64,000 nt of DNA, from positions 124,001 through 188,000 of the forward strand of contig NW_020167551.1 of NCBI RefSeq assembly GCF_001641265.1, read 5' to 3'. Source of the stretch: Pseudogymnoascus destructans. Lineage: Eukaryota; Ascomycota; Leotiomycetes; Thelebolales; Thelebolaceae. The position numbers were made by a program, and so were the translations under genes. Numbering within the stretch: position 1 is the first letter of the stretch; the number at the start of each line of letters is the position of its first letter. Positions 32,640-42,623 of the stretch are shown one piece after another. Under the pieces are notes generated by a model, which saw nothing but the letters and a program-made list of their open reading frames with translations, was not told the origin of the DNA and did no database searches.

Positions 32640-34260
32640 ACACCCCCGTATCAGCGCCGAACTAGCAGAGAGCTATGTGGCGTCCATTAACCTGATAGAC
32701 ACCCCCAAGGCACAGGTGCCCTTCAATTTAATAGAGGCGCTATGTGTGGACAATCGGAAGTCGTTCACCGAGACTCGCGCAAAACAACCCCTACCGGACG
32801 GATTCGCGATGAACGACCAGCTCCTCCTGTACAAAGGCCGCCTATGTGTGAATCGCCACACTGACCTATGTACGAAACTGATCCGAGAAGCGCACGATCA
32901 AGTGTCGTCAGCACATCCAAGTGGCAGGAAAACCTACCAATTGCTCGCTCCAAAGTATCATTGGGTCAGGATGGAAGTGGACTGTTTGCGGTATGTACGA
33001 AACTGCATGACATGCCGGCTTTCTCACACCAATGTCACTAAGCAACAAGGATTCCTACACCCACTACCCGTACCCGAATATCCTATGCAACACCTCACCA
33101 TGGACTTCAAGGAGTTTCCAAGGGACAAGCATGGATACGATAGCATCTTAGTGTTTATGGACTGACTAGGTAAGAGTTCGGTGACCATACCTTGCTACAA
33201 AACCACAACTGCCCGGCAGATGGCGCAATTGTTCATCAAATGGATATACTGATTCGGACACACTCCGGAGTCGATTGTAAGCAACCGCGGACCCCAATTC
33301 GTATCATCCTTTTGGCAGGAGTTCTGTCGAATTATTGGCATTAAGATTAAGCTGTCGACTGCCTATCATAAGCAGACCGACGGGCAGACGGAAATCATGA
33401 ACCGATACATCGATCAGAGACTGAGGCCTTTCATATCCCATTATCAGGATAACTGGACCAACTCATCCCCATAATGGACCGCGTGCAAATGACACCCCCC
33501 CACGCATCCATTGGCATGACCCCCTACCGACTCAAGTACGGAACCGATCCGCGTACGAGTTGGGATTGGAACACTCCGAAAAGCACCAACCCCCGGGAGA
33601 CCCTAAACCGAGAGGAAGCCAAGGTGGTTGCAGACCGAATGCATACCGTATGGGTCCACGCAAAGGAAAACATGGCAAAGGCACAAGAGGAAATATCTAA
33701 GCACGCGAATCGACGCCGAAGGGCCATCGACTGGGACGTAGGAGATAGAGTGTACCTATCGACTAAAAATTTGAAAAACTCTTGTCCTAGCTGCAAGTTG
33801 GGCCAACAATGGGTTAGACCATATACGGTGTTGGAATGGATTGGGCATGCATTTCGATTGGAACTACCTACCGGTTCTCAAATACACAATGTGTTCTCAC
33901 CAGACGTCCTCATGAAGGACCCGAACAACCCCCTACCTGGTCAGGATCCGCCTGAGCCTAGCAGCAAAGTGATAGATGGCGTAGAGGAATGGGAAGTGGA
34001 AAAGATCCTCACCGTAAGGCTCCGCCGGAAGCAACTACAATACCGGGTTAGTTGGGTCGGATACAATCCGGACCCGGAGTGGTACCCAGCGTCAAACTTC
34101 ACGAACTCTCCCCATAAACTCAGAGAGTTTTCATATGGAATACCCAGATTTACCAGGACCACCTCAAGAACTACTCGGAGGGGTTACGGCAGGGGAGACG
34201 GGAAAGGAACAAAACTACGATCACGGAGGAAAAGACAAAGCGGAAGAAACAGAGTCGTTA
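32640..34260 (+). pseudogene. gypsy element 1 integrase with chromodomain (decayed)
   Basis: Zinc-binding HHCC region: LIREAHDQVSSAHPSGRKTY, then CMTCRLSHTN. The integrase core follows (MDFKEFPRDKHGYDSILVF, then VSNRGPQFVSSFWQEF, then STAYHKQTDGQTE). The Asp and Glu positions are largely kept, although GNRGPQF has Asn where SDRGPQF is usual. TGA codons occur at 33163 and 33250, and a frameshift at about 33470. The rest (33474 on) is open: a DVGDRVYLSTKNLK barrel motif, VLEWIGHAFRLELP, and a chromodomain (EEWEVEKILTVRLRRKQLQY, then WVGYNPDPEWYPASN). It is a chromovirus-type element. Confidence 0.85.
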
Positions 34261-34505
34261 CTGTCTGCGACTCTAAGCTAAAATACCCTCCGATCCAGGG
34301 CGCACTCACCACCACTGTAACCCTTGCAGGAGCCACCCTTCCCAAACGTCTCACCGGCGTCGCAACAAGCGGCTACCACCATGAGAGACGAAGGGTCGAA
34401 GTGACCCCACGCGAAGGGCCAGGCCTGAGTCCCCTCCGACACAGGGTCTTCCCCCACCTAGGCCCCGTAGGCCGCCCCAACTTCGCCATCCTCCCCCTCC
34501 CTCCT

Positions 34506-35133
34506 TCAATCACCCCGAGTCAGAGCGACCACGGGAGCGGCAGCGGTGGGCAGTTTGCCCACAGCAGCCACCAACTCCCCCAAGAGAGCAGGAACGCTCT
34601 CCTGTTCCGTCTGGAGACGGCGCAGCGACGACCGAATTTGCTGCCCAGAGTCAGCATCGAAACCACACCGAGTCACAAGGGGAAGGGGGTCTACTCACGG
34701 CCAGCCCCAACTTGAGGGCAGCCCGAGTGGCGCGTGCCTCCTCGTAGAGGTCACGCTCTGGGCGGCCAGGAGGGCCACCCGATTGGTCTCGGTGGCGGCG
34801 GCGACGACGTCGGCGGGGATGAGGGGGGTGGCCTCTTCCCCAAGGAACCAGGGCAGCTTTCACCAAAGTCAGCAACAGCCAACCAAACCAAACACCGAAC
34901 CCCACAAGAAAACCTACCGGGACGCAAGGTGAGTGCTGCGACGTGCAGTACCCACACTTTGAACTGGTCGGGGACCAGACGCAGTCATGGGACTGAATCT
35001 CACGGGCTTTGGCCTGAAGGCAGTGCAGACAGAGCACGCGGAAGGCGACAGTAAGGGCCCCGGAGGGGGTGGGAACCAGCATCTTCAAATTTGGAATCTG
35101 TGATTCCGTCAGCCCAGCACAAGTTATCAACAC
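34506..35133 (-). pseudogene. Antisense Cys-cluster gene inside gypsy element 1 (apparently spliced, one frameshift)
   Basis: Runs opposite to gag-pol, between the chromodomain and the 3' LTR. Three putative exons: 34918-35133, 34699-34856 and 34506-34640. They are separated by plausible introns of 61 nt (GTAGGT...GAAAG) and 58 nt (GTGAGT...GGGCAG). Exon 1 encodes a Cys pattern, CLHCLQAKAREIQSHDC then CGYCTSQHSPCVP (C-x2-C, C, C-x2-C-x6-C), which may bind zinc. Exon 2 starts LPWFLGEEATPLIPADVVAA. Its length is one base short of a frame-preserving value, and the frame changes near 34745 to YEEARATRAALKLGLA. Exon 3 gives a helical QIRSSLRRLQTEQESVPALL tail ending at a TGA (34506-34508). I recall similar antisense Cys-rich frames in other fungal LTR elements, but I cannot name a family. 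Function unknown. Confidence 0.5.
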
Positions 35134-35572
35134 GCCAACGTGCTCTCATCACCTACTCGTTCGTGTGGATTGGAGTTATACTATCCAATCTATCAGTATT
35201 ATAATGGCTTACAACAATAAACTCCGAATCGGGCTAGCGCAGCCACTTCTTCTTTCACGTTTACGAAAATTCTACTCAAACGTGTAGCGGACACCTTCCG
35301 GTACTGTTTCGGACCTCAAGAACGAACGTGAGATCGAACAAAAGCGAGCTCCAGTTTCGCATGCCAAACGGACCCTAACGCGATACCACCTCGGGATGAC
35401 TACTGTGGCAAACAAAGCACCTTCCCGACAAACGAAGTTGTTCCAGACGCAATTACCAGCCAACATTCTGATAACAAAGAACGCTCCGTTCACGGATACT
35501 ATTCGGAGACGTTGCGGACATGATACTAGCCGCGTGCCTTGCAGACAAAGCACTCTCTCAGGAGGGGGGTAG
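35134..35572 (+). other. Non-coding 3' part of gypsy element 1 with polypurine tract
   Basis: No gene on either strand. It ends in a purine-rich GGAGGGGGGTAG (35561-35572) immediately before the LTR, the expected plus-strand priming site of an LTR retrotransposon. Confidence 0.6.
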
Positions 35573-35664
35573 TGTGAGGATGCCTGTCCCTCAGTGACGG
35601 AAAGGATCTGAGTCGGGCAGGTTACGGTCACATGATGAGGGTGAAGGAAGGTTAGCCGAGTCGG
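35573..35664 (+). repeat. Truncated 3' LTR of gypsy element 1
   Basis: Starts TGTGAGGATGCCTGTCCC and matches the 5' LTR over its first about 90 bp with few differences (for example GAAGGAAGG against GAAGGCAGG). The match stops after CCGAGTCGG, where repeat copy C begins. The rest of the LTR is lost. Confidence 0.8.
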
Positions 35665-36181
35665 GCTAACCAGGCTTGGTAACTGTAGTCGACGTAAGAG
35701 AATCCCATAGAACCATCTCCTAGGTTCCTAGCCTATAGGAAGTGAAAGGGGGTCCAAGGTCAGAGTACCCCTATAGACAAATTATGTCATAACTTAACCA
35801 ATCTTGTGGGTAACTAAGGAGCGATGATGTGTAATGAATCATAGAGGGTTGTAGAAGCTTTTGGAGCTATCGTTCATGTTCCTAGGCCTCTAGTTGATAG
35901 AGATATGTCATGTGTAGTATTAGCCCAGTAACTAAGGAGTGATGTCATGTAATGAATCATAGAGGGTTGTAGAGATATGCTATGTCATATCGGCCCAGTA
36001 ACTAAGGAGCAATGACGTGTAATGAATCATAGAGGGTTGTAGCAATCGTTGAGTAGTATTGCTCTTGTTGTTGGTGTGACAAGCCAAAATATGTATAGTG
36101 ACTTGTAGGTTTGAGGAGGAGATTTCTAAGTTTGCTCTTGAGTTTGATAGCAAACTGAGTGCAACGAATGTCAGTATGACA
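35665..36181 (-). repeat. Dispersed repeat, copy C (truncated)
   Basis: Reverse-complement relative of copy A and direct relative of copy B. It lacks one end: it starts within the CTAACCAGGCTTGG segment. It carries three diverged units of the internal ACTAAGGAGYRATG...TGTAATGAATCATAGAGG repeat. It ends GTATGACA, joining the 3' LTR of gypsy 1 to the 3' part of gypsy 2. Confidence 0.65.
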
Positions 36182-36786
36182 CACAGGAACACAAGGATAT
36201 GATACAAAGCATGAAAGATATTTGGGAGTTTCTGCAAGACCAAATCGCACTCTCGCAAACTCGCACTCTCGCAAACTCGCACTCTCGCAAACTCGCACTC
36301 TCGCAAACTCGCATGGAGACATTCGCAAATCAACGCAGGAAAGCTGCACCAAGATATCAGGTTGGAGATCAAGTATGGCTATCTACACGAAATATCAGGA
36401 CTCAGAGGCCATCGAAGAAACTCGATCACAAGCAAGTTGGTCCGTATAAGATTCTCGAACGAATTGGGCAAGTGGCATATCGATTAGAGCTACCACCAAG
36501 CATGAAGATACATCCTGTCTTTCACAGCAACCTCTTACGACTTGACTCAGATGATGCTTTACAAGGCCAGCACCATGAACCACCCCTGCCAATCGTTATA
36601 GAAGATGAACTTGAATGGGAAGTTGAAGAAATCCTAGATTCTAAATTCCTACGGAAGAAGCTGTTCTATATGGCAGCATGGAAGAACCACCCACCAGACA
36701 ACACTTGGTATCCCGCTACAAACTTCAACAATGCACCTGAACTCACACAAGCTTTCCACCGAAAATACCCACAGAAGCCACAATGA
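36182..36786 (+). pseudogene. gypsy element 2, integrase C-terminus and chromodomain
   Basis: Only the 3' part of a second chromovirus remains. The frame includes the integrase tail (FANQRRKAAPRYQVGDQVWL, then STRNIRTQRPSKKLDHKQVG, then HPVFHSNLLR) and a chromodomain (ELEWEVEEILDSKFLRKKLF, then WKNHPPDNTWYPATNF), ending at a stop at 36784-36786. Near its start lies a four-copy 16-bp array that displaces the normal integrase sequence. It differs clearly in sequence from element 1. Confidence 0.8.
36251..36314. repeat. 16-bp TCTCGCAAACTCGCAC tandem array
   Basis: Four head-to-tail copies of TCTCGCAAACTCGCAC, the last with one terminal change. It lies inside the gypsy element 2 frame. Because 16 is not a multiple of three, each unit is read in a different frame. 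Confidence 0.9.
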
Positions 36787-36831
36787 TCTTACTCTTGGTC
36801 AGGAGATCAATCTTAGTTAGGGGGGGGGTAG

Positions 36832-37048
36832 TGTTACAATTATAGCTTACGGTTGTTATGGTTGTTATGGTTGTTACGGTTGTTACGGGTGCAGCCTTAG
36901 CCACCAAGGCTACAACCGCTAAGCGGACAACTGTATATTACGAGGAATAGCCTCACCTTCCTTCCTTCTTCTTCTTCTTCTCTCCTTAGATTCAATCTAG
37001 CTTATTATTCTCCGGACTGGCTTCTTGAGCTCTGTGACCATCGTAACA
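36832..37048 (+). repeat. 3' LTR of gypsy element 2
   Basis: Preceded by a purine tract (GGGGGGGGTAG) and bounded by TGTTAC at 36832 and GTAACA at 37043-37048, short inverted ends typical of LTRs (217 bp). Inside are a TTGTTAYGG array (36850-36890) and CT-rich runs. Confidence 0.8.
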
Positions 37049-37782
37049 AATACAGCTTCCTATACAGCCACTTCCTGTTCTAAACGACTTTTATACTCGA
37101 GTACAACAAGCTGGTCATATATCAGACCCTATGGACCTTTCGAACTTTTTGAATCCAGCGGAGGAGGGAATACAAGAGTTGGGGGGAGGCTTAGATGAGG
37201 ACACAATTCTACAGGAGGCGATGGCTCCATATATACAGGTTTCCGATGCTCAAGATGATGACGATGAGGAGCCCCAGCGTCCTGTGCTCACCACACAGAA
37301 AGCTGTACAAGCCCTCCAAGTTCTGATTGAGTTCTCAGAATCTGAGAATAGTGGCATCACGGATCCAGCATCATTTTTGCGCTCTTTAGAGCGTGTGGAG
37401 AGGCAATTAGTGGCCAAACAGGCCATTGACTTGGTTCAAGGCACGTTGGATGGATGGATGGTTTAGCTGAGGGGCTCTTTCTAACTCAATATTACTATAA
37501 CTCGATATATTTATGCATGACCAATTACATCGACTTAACGAGATAATACTGTAGGAATTTTGACGCGTTCAAAAGGTACAAACAAGCCTACGCGTACCCA
37601 TGCTCCGACCCATGCCCAACTCCCGGTCATCCCACGACCCACTCATAAAACTTATGAACAACACCTCCGTAGTGCGACAGAGTTCTGTCACAGTGCGACA
37701 CACGTGGGGCCAGAGTGGGCACCTGGCATTTGGTACGCTAAAAGTGTGACGGTACTCGAGTAACAGTTGCTAAATTGCTCTA
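37049..37782 (+). mobile_element. Pogo-like (TA-target) DNA transposon, 3' end
   Basis: Contains the C-terminus of a transposase (37131-37466: SNFLNPAEEG, LDEDTILQEAMAPYI, AVQALQVLIEFSESE, RSLERVERQLVAKQ, TLDGWMV) with the acidic and leucine-rich spacing I know from pogo/Fot tails. The terminal CAGTTGCTAAATTGCTC (37764-37780) plus TA (37781-37782) is the inverse of the left copy at 26871. Subterminal GTGCGACAG/GTGTGACGG motifs recur at 37674-37735. The DDE core is missing: gypsy element 2 lies directly upstream. Confidence 0.65.
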
Positions 37783-38037
37783 TTATCGTCTTACTGACAC
37801 AGGCCGGCTTACCTCCCTTCTTCCATCTACGACCGCGAAGTTTATTTGAAGACCGAGACGATACCTATACCGATATCGAGAGGGAGTTTTGCGACAGGAC
37901 AGAGAGAGAGGCCGAGCTACAGCGTACGTGGTAGGTGCAGAGACGAGAAACAAACGACGGCGACTGAGAGGAGAAACAAACGACGGCGACTGAGGAGGTT
38001 CGCTGGGGGGACTCACACGATACACAACCTCGTCAAA

Positions 38038-38676
38038 ATGGGCGCCGCATCGGCGATTCTAGTGGTGCTCATCACGCTCCTCTGTAGGCCCCCCCCCTCC
38101 TCTCTCTCCCACCTCTTCGCCGTCACGCGCGCGAAAGAAAGACTGCCAGCCTGGCTGTCTGGCTGTCTGGCTGGCTGGCTTTCTGGCTGGCTGGCTGGCT
38201 GGCTGTCTATCTGTCTAGAGGTCCAGCAGCATGGATGGGTGACCGCTGGACAAATGGATGAGCGAAGGAAAGGCTTCGATGAATAAAAGCTAACACACAC
38301 CAGTCCCACCAGCAGGCGTCTTCTGCGTCGCAGGCTGTGGAGCAGATGTCTTGATTAACCTCTGCCTCACAATCCTTGGGTACGCATTCCATCCTCCCTC
38401 CTCCCCTCCCAACCCCCCACATAGACCCCCCCCTCACCTCCGCCCCAGCCCCAACCAAGAAGAAAACACAACTAACCACCCCCCCCCCTCCACAGCTACA
38501 TCCCCGGCCACATCCACGCCTTCTACCTCGAATACGTATACTACGAGCGCCGCGAGCGCGCCCTCGAAGGCCGATACGCCGCCCATCGCGCACCGGGGGT
38601 GTATAGCGAGCGTGTGCAGACGGGCGGGGGGCAGCAGACTTATGGGACTATTGCGCCGCCGACTGGGAGGCACTGA
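38038..38676 (+). CDS. PMP3/UPF0057-family membrane proteolipid
   Basis: Small membrane protein of the Pmp3/RCI2/SNA family. Family members affect plasma-membrane potential and salt tolerance or are vacuolar-pathway cargo; the exact role here is unknown. Three exons: 38038-38083, 38304-38379 and 38496-38676, giving 100 residues. Both introns are GT-AG and their acceptors (CACCAG, CCACAG) follow pyrimidine-rich tracts. The first transmembrane helix (ILVVLITLLFPPAGVFCVAG) and the second (CGADVLINLCLTILGYIPGH) are joined exactly as in the family, followed by IHAFYLEYVYYERRERA. The C-terminal extension (Gly/Gln-rich, about 40 residues) is longer than in Pmp3 itself and recalls yeast Sna2-Sna4. 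Confidence 0.9.
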
Positions 38677-39120
38677 GGTGTTCTGCTGCGCGGGATATTG
38701 GGGGAGGGGGGGAGGGAAGGGGGGAGGGGAAGGGGGGGAAGGGGATTGCGAGGGATGGAGGTAATGACGACTGGAAGGATGCGCATGGCTCGAGACGCTA
38801 TGGCTTGAGACGACATGGCTCGAGGGAAGGAGGTCTGGTGGATGAAAGAAGGTAATGGGTAATGACGATAGCTTGACGGACGAGAGGAGACGAGGGGAAG
38901 AAGAGCGTTTAGTGCGCAGGTTTACGAATCTCATCTTTGATTTTGCCATTGAAGTACTGCGCCCATCTTGTTTCCCATATATAGTATTACAACCAACCAC
39001 CCCCCCCCCCATCTCCCCGCCATCTGCCAGAGCGCAGAGCAGAGCTGACCTCGACGCGCTGGGGGTCTAACCATCCCCCCTCCAACCCCCATCCATCCAT
39101 CCACCTTGTTCAATCCAAAC
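38677..39120. other. Intergenic low-complexity region
   Basis: G-rich (GGGGGAGGG) at 38700-38745, a repeated GGCTYGAGACGACATGG-type phrase at 38785-38825, and C runs at 39000-39010. No gene seen. Confidence 0.5.
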
Positions 39121-39393
39121 CCCTATCCCCTCCGTCCCGCAATTCCCGCGCCAGCTCCCAAACGCTCCAAATAACCCCAGGCCGCGCGCGCACACCTCTC
39201 ATCCCCTCCGTCAAAACCAATACCCGCCCTCAGCACAAACAACCCCACAACCACCGGGCGGTGCAGGGGTGGGAGAGGGGGGAGAAGTTGACGAGGATTT
39301 GTTGGGGGATGTAGCGGTGGGCGACGGGGGGGTTAGGAGGGTTGCTTGGGTGAGGGTTGCGAGGAGGAGGGGGGTGTATGTGGAGGCGCGCAT
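39120..39393 (-). pseudogene. Possible small secreted protein with two broken frames
   Basis: The frame from 39393 begins MRASTYTPLLLATLTQATLL, a good secretion signal. Coding-like sequence then continues in a second frame (VAHRYIPQQILVNFSPLSHP, CTARWLWG) and a third (LFVLRAGIGFDGGDERCARA, AWGYLERLGAGAG). Both changes correspond to loss of one base at a C run (near 39325) and a G run (near 39250). I do not recognise the family. It could be a pseudogene, an assembly artefact in a real gene, or chance, since the region is very GC-rich. Confidence 0.3.
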
Positions 39394-40525
39394 TTTGAAG
39401 GCGTGGTGAGGTTTTAGCGGCGTGGTGAGGTGAGGGTTTGAGGGCGTGAGGTGAGGTGGTAAAGGAGGTTATTCAATCATTCTCCCCTCCCCCATCCCCA
39501 TCCCGTAGCTCCCTTCGTACTACTCTGACTAGGGCGATTCATTGGCGGCGCGGGCGAGGGTGGAAATTGCGGGCTGGGAGGATCGAGATGCTTGTCGTTT
39601 TTTGAGGGCAGGGGGGATGGGGGGCACTTGAGTTAGGGCTGTTATTGTTCAAGGCTTTGTTAATTTGTAAATGATCTACGGCCCTTATACTAGCTGTGCA
39701 TGCGTGTTTCCCGGCTTCTAGACTCTCCTCTCTTAAACACCCCATACCACTCCATCTAGATCTAGAGCACCAAAAGCTTAGGGATAGAGAGAGAGCTCTT
39801 TCATGTGAGAAATTGACGAAATGAACTCGCTTTAACCCGCATAGCACTCGCCGGCGCATCACTATTTCCTTCCTTACCTTCCCATCTATGGTCTCAACGG
39901 ATTTGCAACCATTCACCCAGCAATAACTGCCCTCGTTGTCCCTGTTATCATCTCCTAGTGTCCCCAAAGTTAGGTGAGAGGGCAAGTTGTTCCACCGTAC
40001 TCCACACACTAACTTACGTATAACTTCGTGTGGCCAACTCTGAACTCTGCACCTTCGCATTTTCGTCAAATAATTTCGTAGGAGTCAATATCTCACAGTG
40101 AGATGCTTCATATGCGTTGACAAAGGAGAAGAAAACGCCACTCTGATCTGTCAGAGAGAGTGAACTTTCAACAATCATAACTTAAACCTCATTCCGCCTC
40201 CCTTCCCGCCAAGGTCCGCTCCGCCCACGACCAATCCCGCCAAGTTCCCCCGCTCCGCTAATTTAGAGCGGAACCATTCGTGGTCCTGCATACGCCAAAC
40301 ATGACTTTAAATTTCCCCGTCGTCGATTCCCCTGATTCACCTACCTTCGAGACATTTTGTCCTCCCCCACCCCCTTTCCACAAACACACACCTCCTCTTC
40401 GAATACCGCGATAATTGTATAAGTCGAAAAATACCATACATATAAGGCCGGCAATGCACTGCGCGCGAAGACCGATCTTACGCAAACGACGAACGAAATC
40501 GAAAAAGTAACCACTGAACCCCGCC
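39394..40525. other. Intergenic region
   Basis: This 1.1-kb stretch upstream of the RA-PH gene contains a minus-strand open frame at 39539-40069 with unconvincing composition, and no recognisable gene. CT-rich DNA at 40190-40255 and 40330-40390 may be promoter sequence. Confidence 0.45.
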
Positions 40526-42623
40526 ATGGCGACGATCACCGACTGCACCCCTGCGCCAGCAAAGTACTCGAGGTACAGGTCAGTAAGGAAGGCAAATACG
40601 GCCGCGATGGCGACTCCAGCGCCTCCAGCAGCGTCGCGAGACAAGACACAGCCAGAGGGCGGAATTGCACAGAGGAGCATGTCCCGGTATAGACGGAGGG
40701 GAGCGACACAGGACGCGCAAGCGACGCCGCTGCCCACGCGACCTATTCCTGCGGGCGCAATCCCACAAGACCATCTAGGCCGACGAGACGACAGGACCAC
40801 GCACCTTCCCTCTCCTCGCTCGCCGTCACCACCACCAACACCCCTCTCTCCGCAGGAGGAAGAAGCCCGTCTCCGGCGCGCGCACGAGCGCACACAGGCG
40901 CAGCGACTGGAGCGCCAGAAATCAGATGAAGAGGAGGCGCATCGCATACTTGCTGAGCAGAAGCGGAAGGATCTGGAGAGGTTGGAGATTACACTTGCGG
41001 CAGCTGTAGCTGCACCGGGGCCTCTGTCTACTACGCCCGTGAGCGGGGGGAAGTTTAAGATCTTTGGGCGGAAGAAGGGTTCTGCGAAGGTTACGGCGAC
41101 GCCGCCAGGATCGGGGGGGAAGGTAGAGGCGAAGGTGGAGACGAGGAGCACAAGCGATGAGATGAGTGGGAGGAGGGTAGAGGCAGCGATGGTGGGGATG
41201 GATGCGCCTGTTTCGGCTGTGAATGCTGGAGAGAGGGTGAGTCTCTTTACTTACAATATACTAGCAGATGAACAGCTATTAACCCATAACAGCGTGTCCT
41301 CATCCGCTTCAAGCAAGCCTCCATCAACCTACCCGTGACCCCGACAACCACGGCCCAAGAGCTGATCTACTCCGCAACCAACATCCTCTCCGGGTCCGTC
41401 ACCCCCGACTCCGCCATCCTGCGCGAGTCCTACGCCTCCGCCGGCGTAGAGCGTCGCATCCGCCGCTATGAGCACGTCCGCGACATTATGAACTCCTGGG
41501 ACCGCGACACACAGAACGCGCTCGTGCTCTCCGGCTCCGACTCCCCCCGCCACGACACAGACCTATGGCCACACACCGCGCCCCGGAGACGACCCGACCA
41601 ATTCTCTGCCCAGCTCCAACACTCCCACAAGCCCGGCCGGTGGATAAAATCGTACATCACGCTCCTCCCCAGCGGACAGCTCTACGCGCACCGCAAATCT
41701 GGCGGCAAACTCACCGACAAAGACGCCCTCGCCCTCTGCCACATCTCCGACTTCGACGTCTACGTCCCCATCGCCTCGCACCTCCGCAAGCTCGCCCCGC
41801 CCAAAAAGCATTGCTGCGCCATCAAATCGCAACAAAAAGCAACCATGTTCCTCTCCGCCGAGAACTTCGTCCACTTCTTCTGCACCGACGACGCCTTCAC
41901 CGCAGATGCCTTCCAATCCGCCGTCCAGAGATGGCGTTCCTGGTACCTCGTCTCCACCATGGCTCGCGCCGCCACCACCAAGACATCCCCTACCTCAACG
42001 CCATACACACTCGGCTCCTTCGAGCCCCTCGCCGTCTCCATCCCATCCACCACCTCCCCGGCTCCCATATCCGCCTCGGCAGACCGCCAAATCCCATTCC
42101 ACCACCGCCACTCCCTCCTCCCCCGCTCGCAACCCGCGACCGCGACTCCCCCACCGCAACCGCCTCCCCCGACGAGACCTTCTACCCCTCCTCCCTCCTC
42201 GGCCCAACCTACTCCCAGCGCGCACGCCAAGCCGCAGCACGCGACCTGGTCGGTGGGTCCGCAAACCCCGATTTCGCCGCTGGCCCCTTCATCGCCGGCC
42301 CCTCCCTCCTCAACACCGCCATATCCCCCATCGACAACGCCGGATCCGCGGGCGCGAGCGCATCCTCGGGATTGAAGCGCGGATTATCGACGCGGTCGCG
42401 CGCGGGGACGATATCAGGAAAGTCACTCGCGGATGCGCCGCCTGTGCCGGGGATTCCGGCGCCGTTGTTGGATTTTAAGACGGGGTTTGTGGAGGCGCCG
42501 CAGTGGAGGGGGGAGGGGAGGGGGAGGGGGTTGAGGCGCCGAGGGGGGTGCCGCTGGTGGAGGTTGCGGGGGTGGTGCTGGTGGTGGGGGAGGGGGGTTG
42601 GAGAGGTCGGGGACGGTGTTTAG
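40526..42623 (+). CDS. RA-PH domain signalling protein (frame disrupted near the 3' end)
   Basis: Probable membrane-associated Ras/lipid-signalling adaptor. Exon 1 is 40526-41236, a 56-nt intron follows (GTGAGT...AACAG), and exon 2 starts at 41293. The junction gives GERRVLIRFKQASINLPVTP. Domains: Arg/Ser/Pro-rich N-terminus; a charged coiled coil (about residues 115-155, EEEARLRRAHERTQAQRLER); an RA-like ubiquitin fold (RVLIRFKQASINLPVTPTTT, ILRESYASAGVERRIRRYEH); and a PH domain (GRWIKSYITLLPSGQLYAHR to VQRWRSWYLVSTM). After about 42120 the coding-like sequence moves to another frame (SPDETFYPSSLLGPTYSQRA, then PSLLNTAISPIDNAGS). Near 42510 it shifts again (VEAPRGVPLVEVAG). No GT-AG intron explains the first change; each fits loss of one base at or near a C or G run. 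Uninterrupted frames end at 42375 and 42623. Confidence 0.7.

Noticed and set aside
37488..37556. Sequence near 37500-37555 (ATAACTCGATATATTT ... TTAACGAGATAATACTGTAG) as the terminal repeat of the right pogo-like element.
   Set aside because: A better, exactly matching terminal sequence with TA occurs at 37764-37782 and 26871-26889. The inner motif is subterminal and also loosely present in the left copy.
39539..40069. 176-codon minus-strand frame as a gene.
   Set aside because: Mixed composition without domains, no supporting promoter or splice features. Probably chance.
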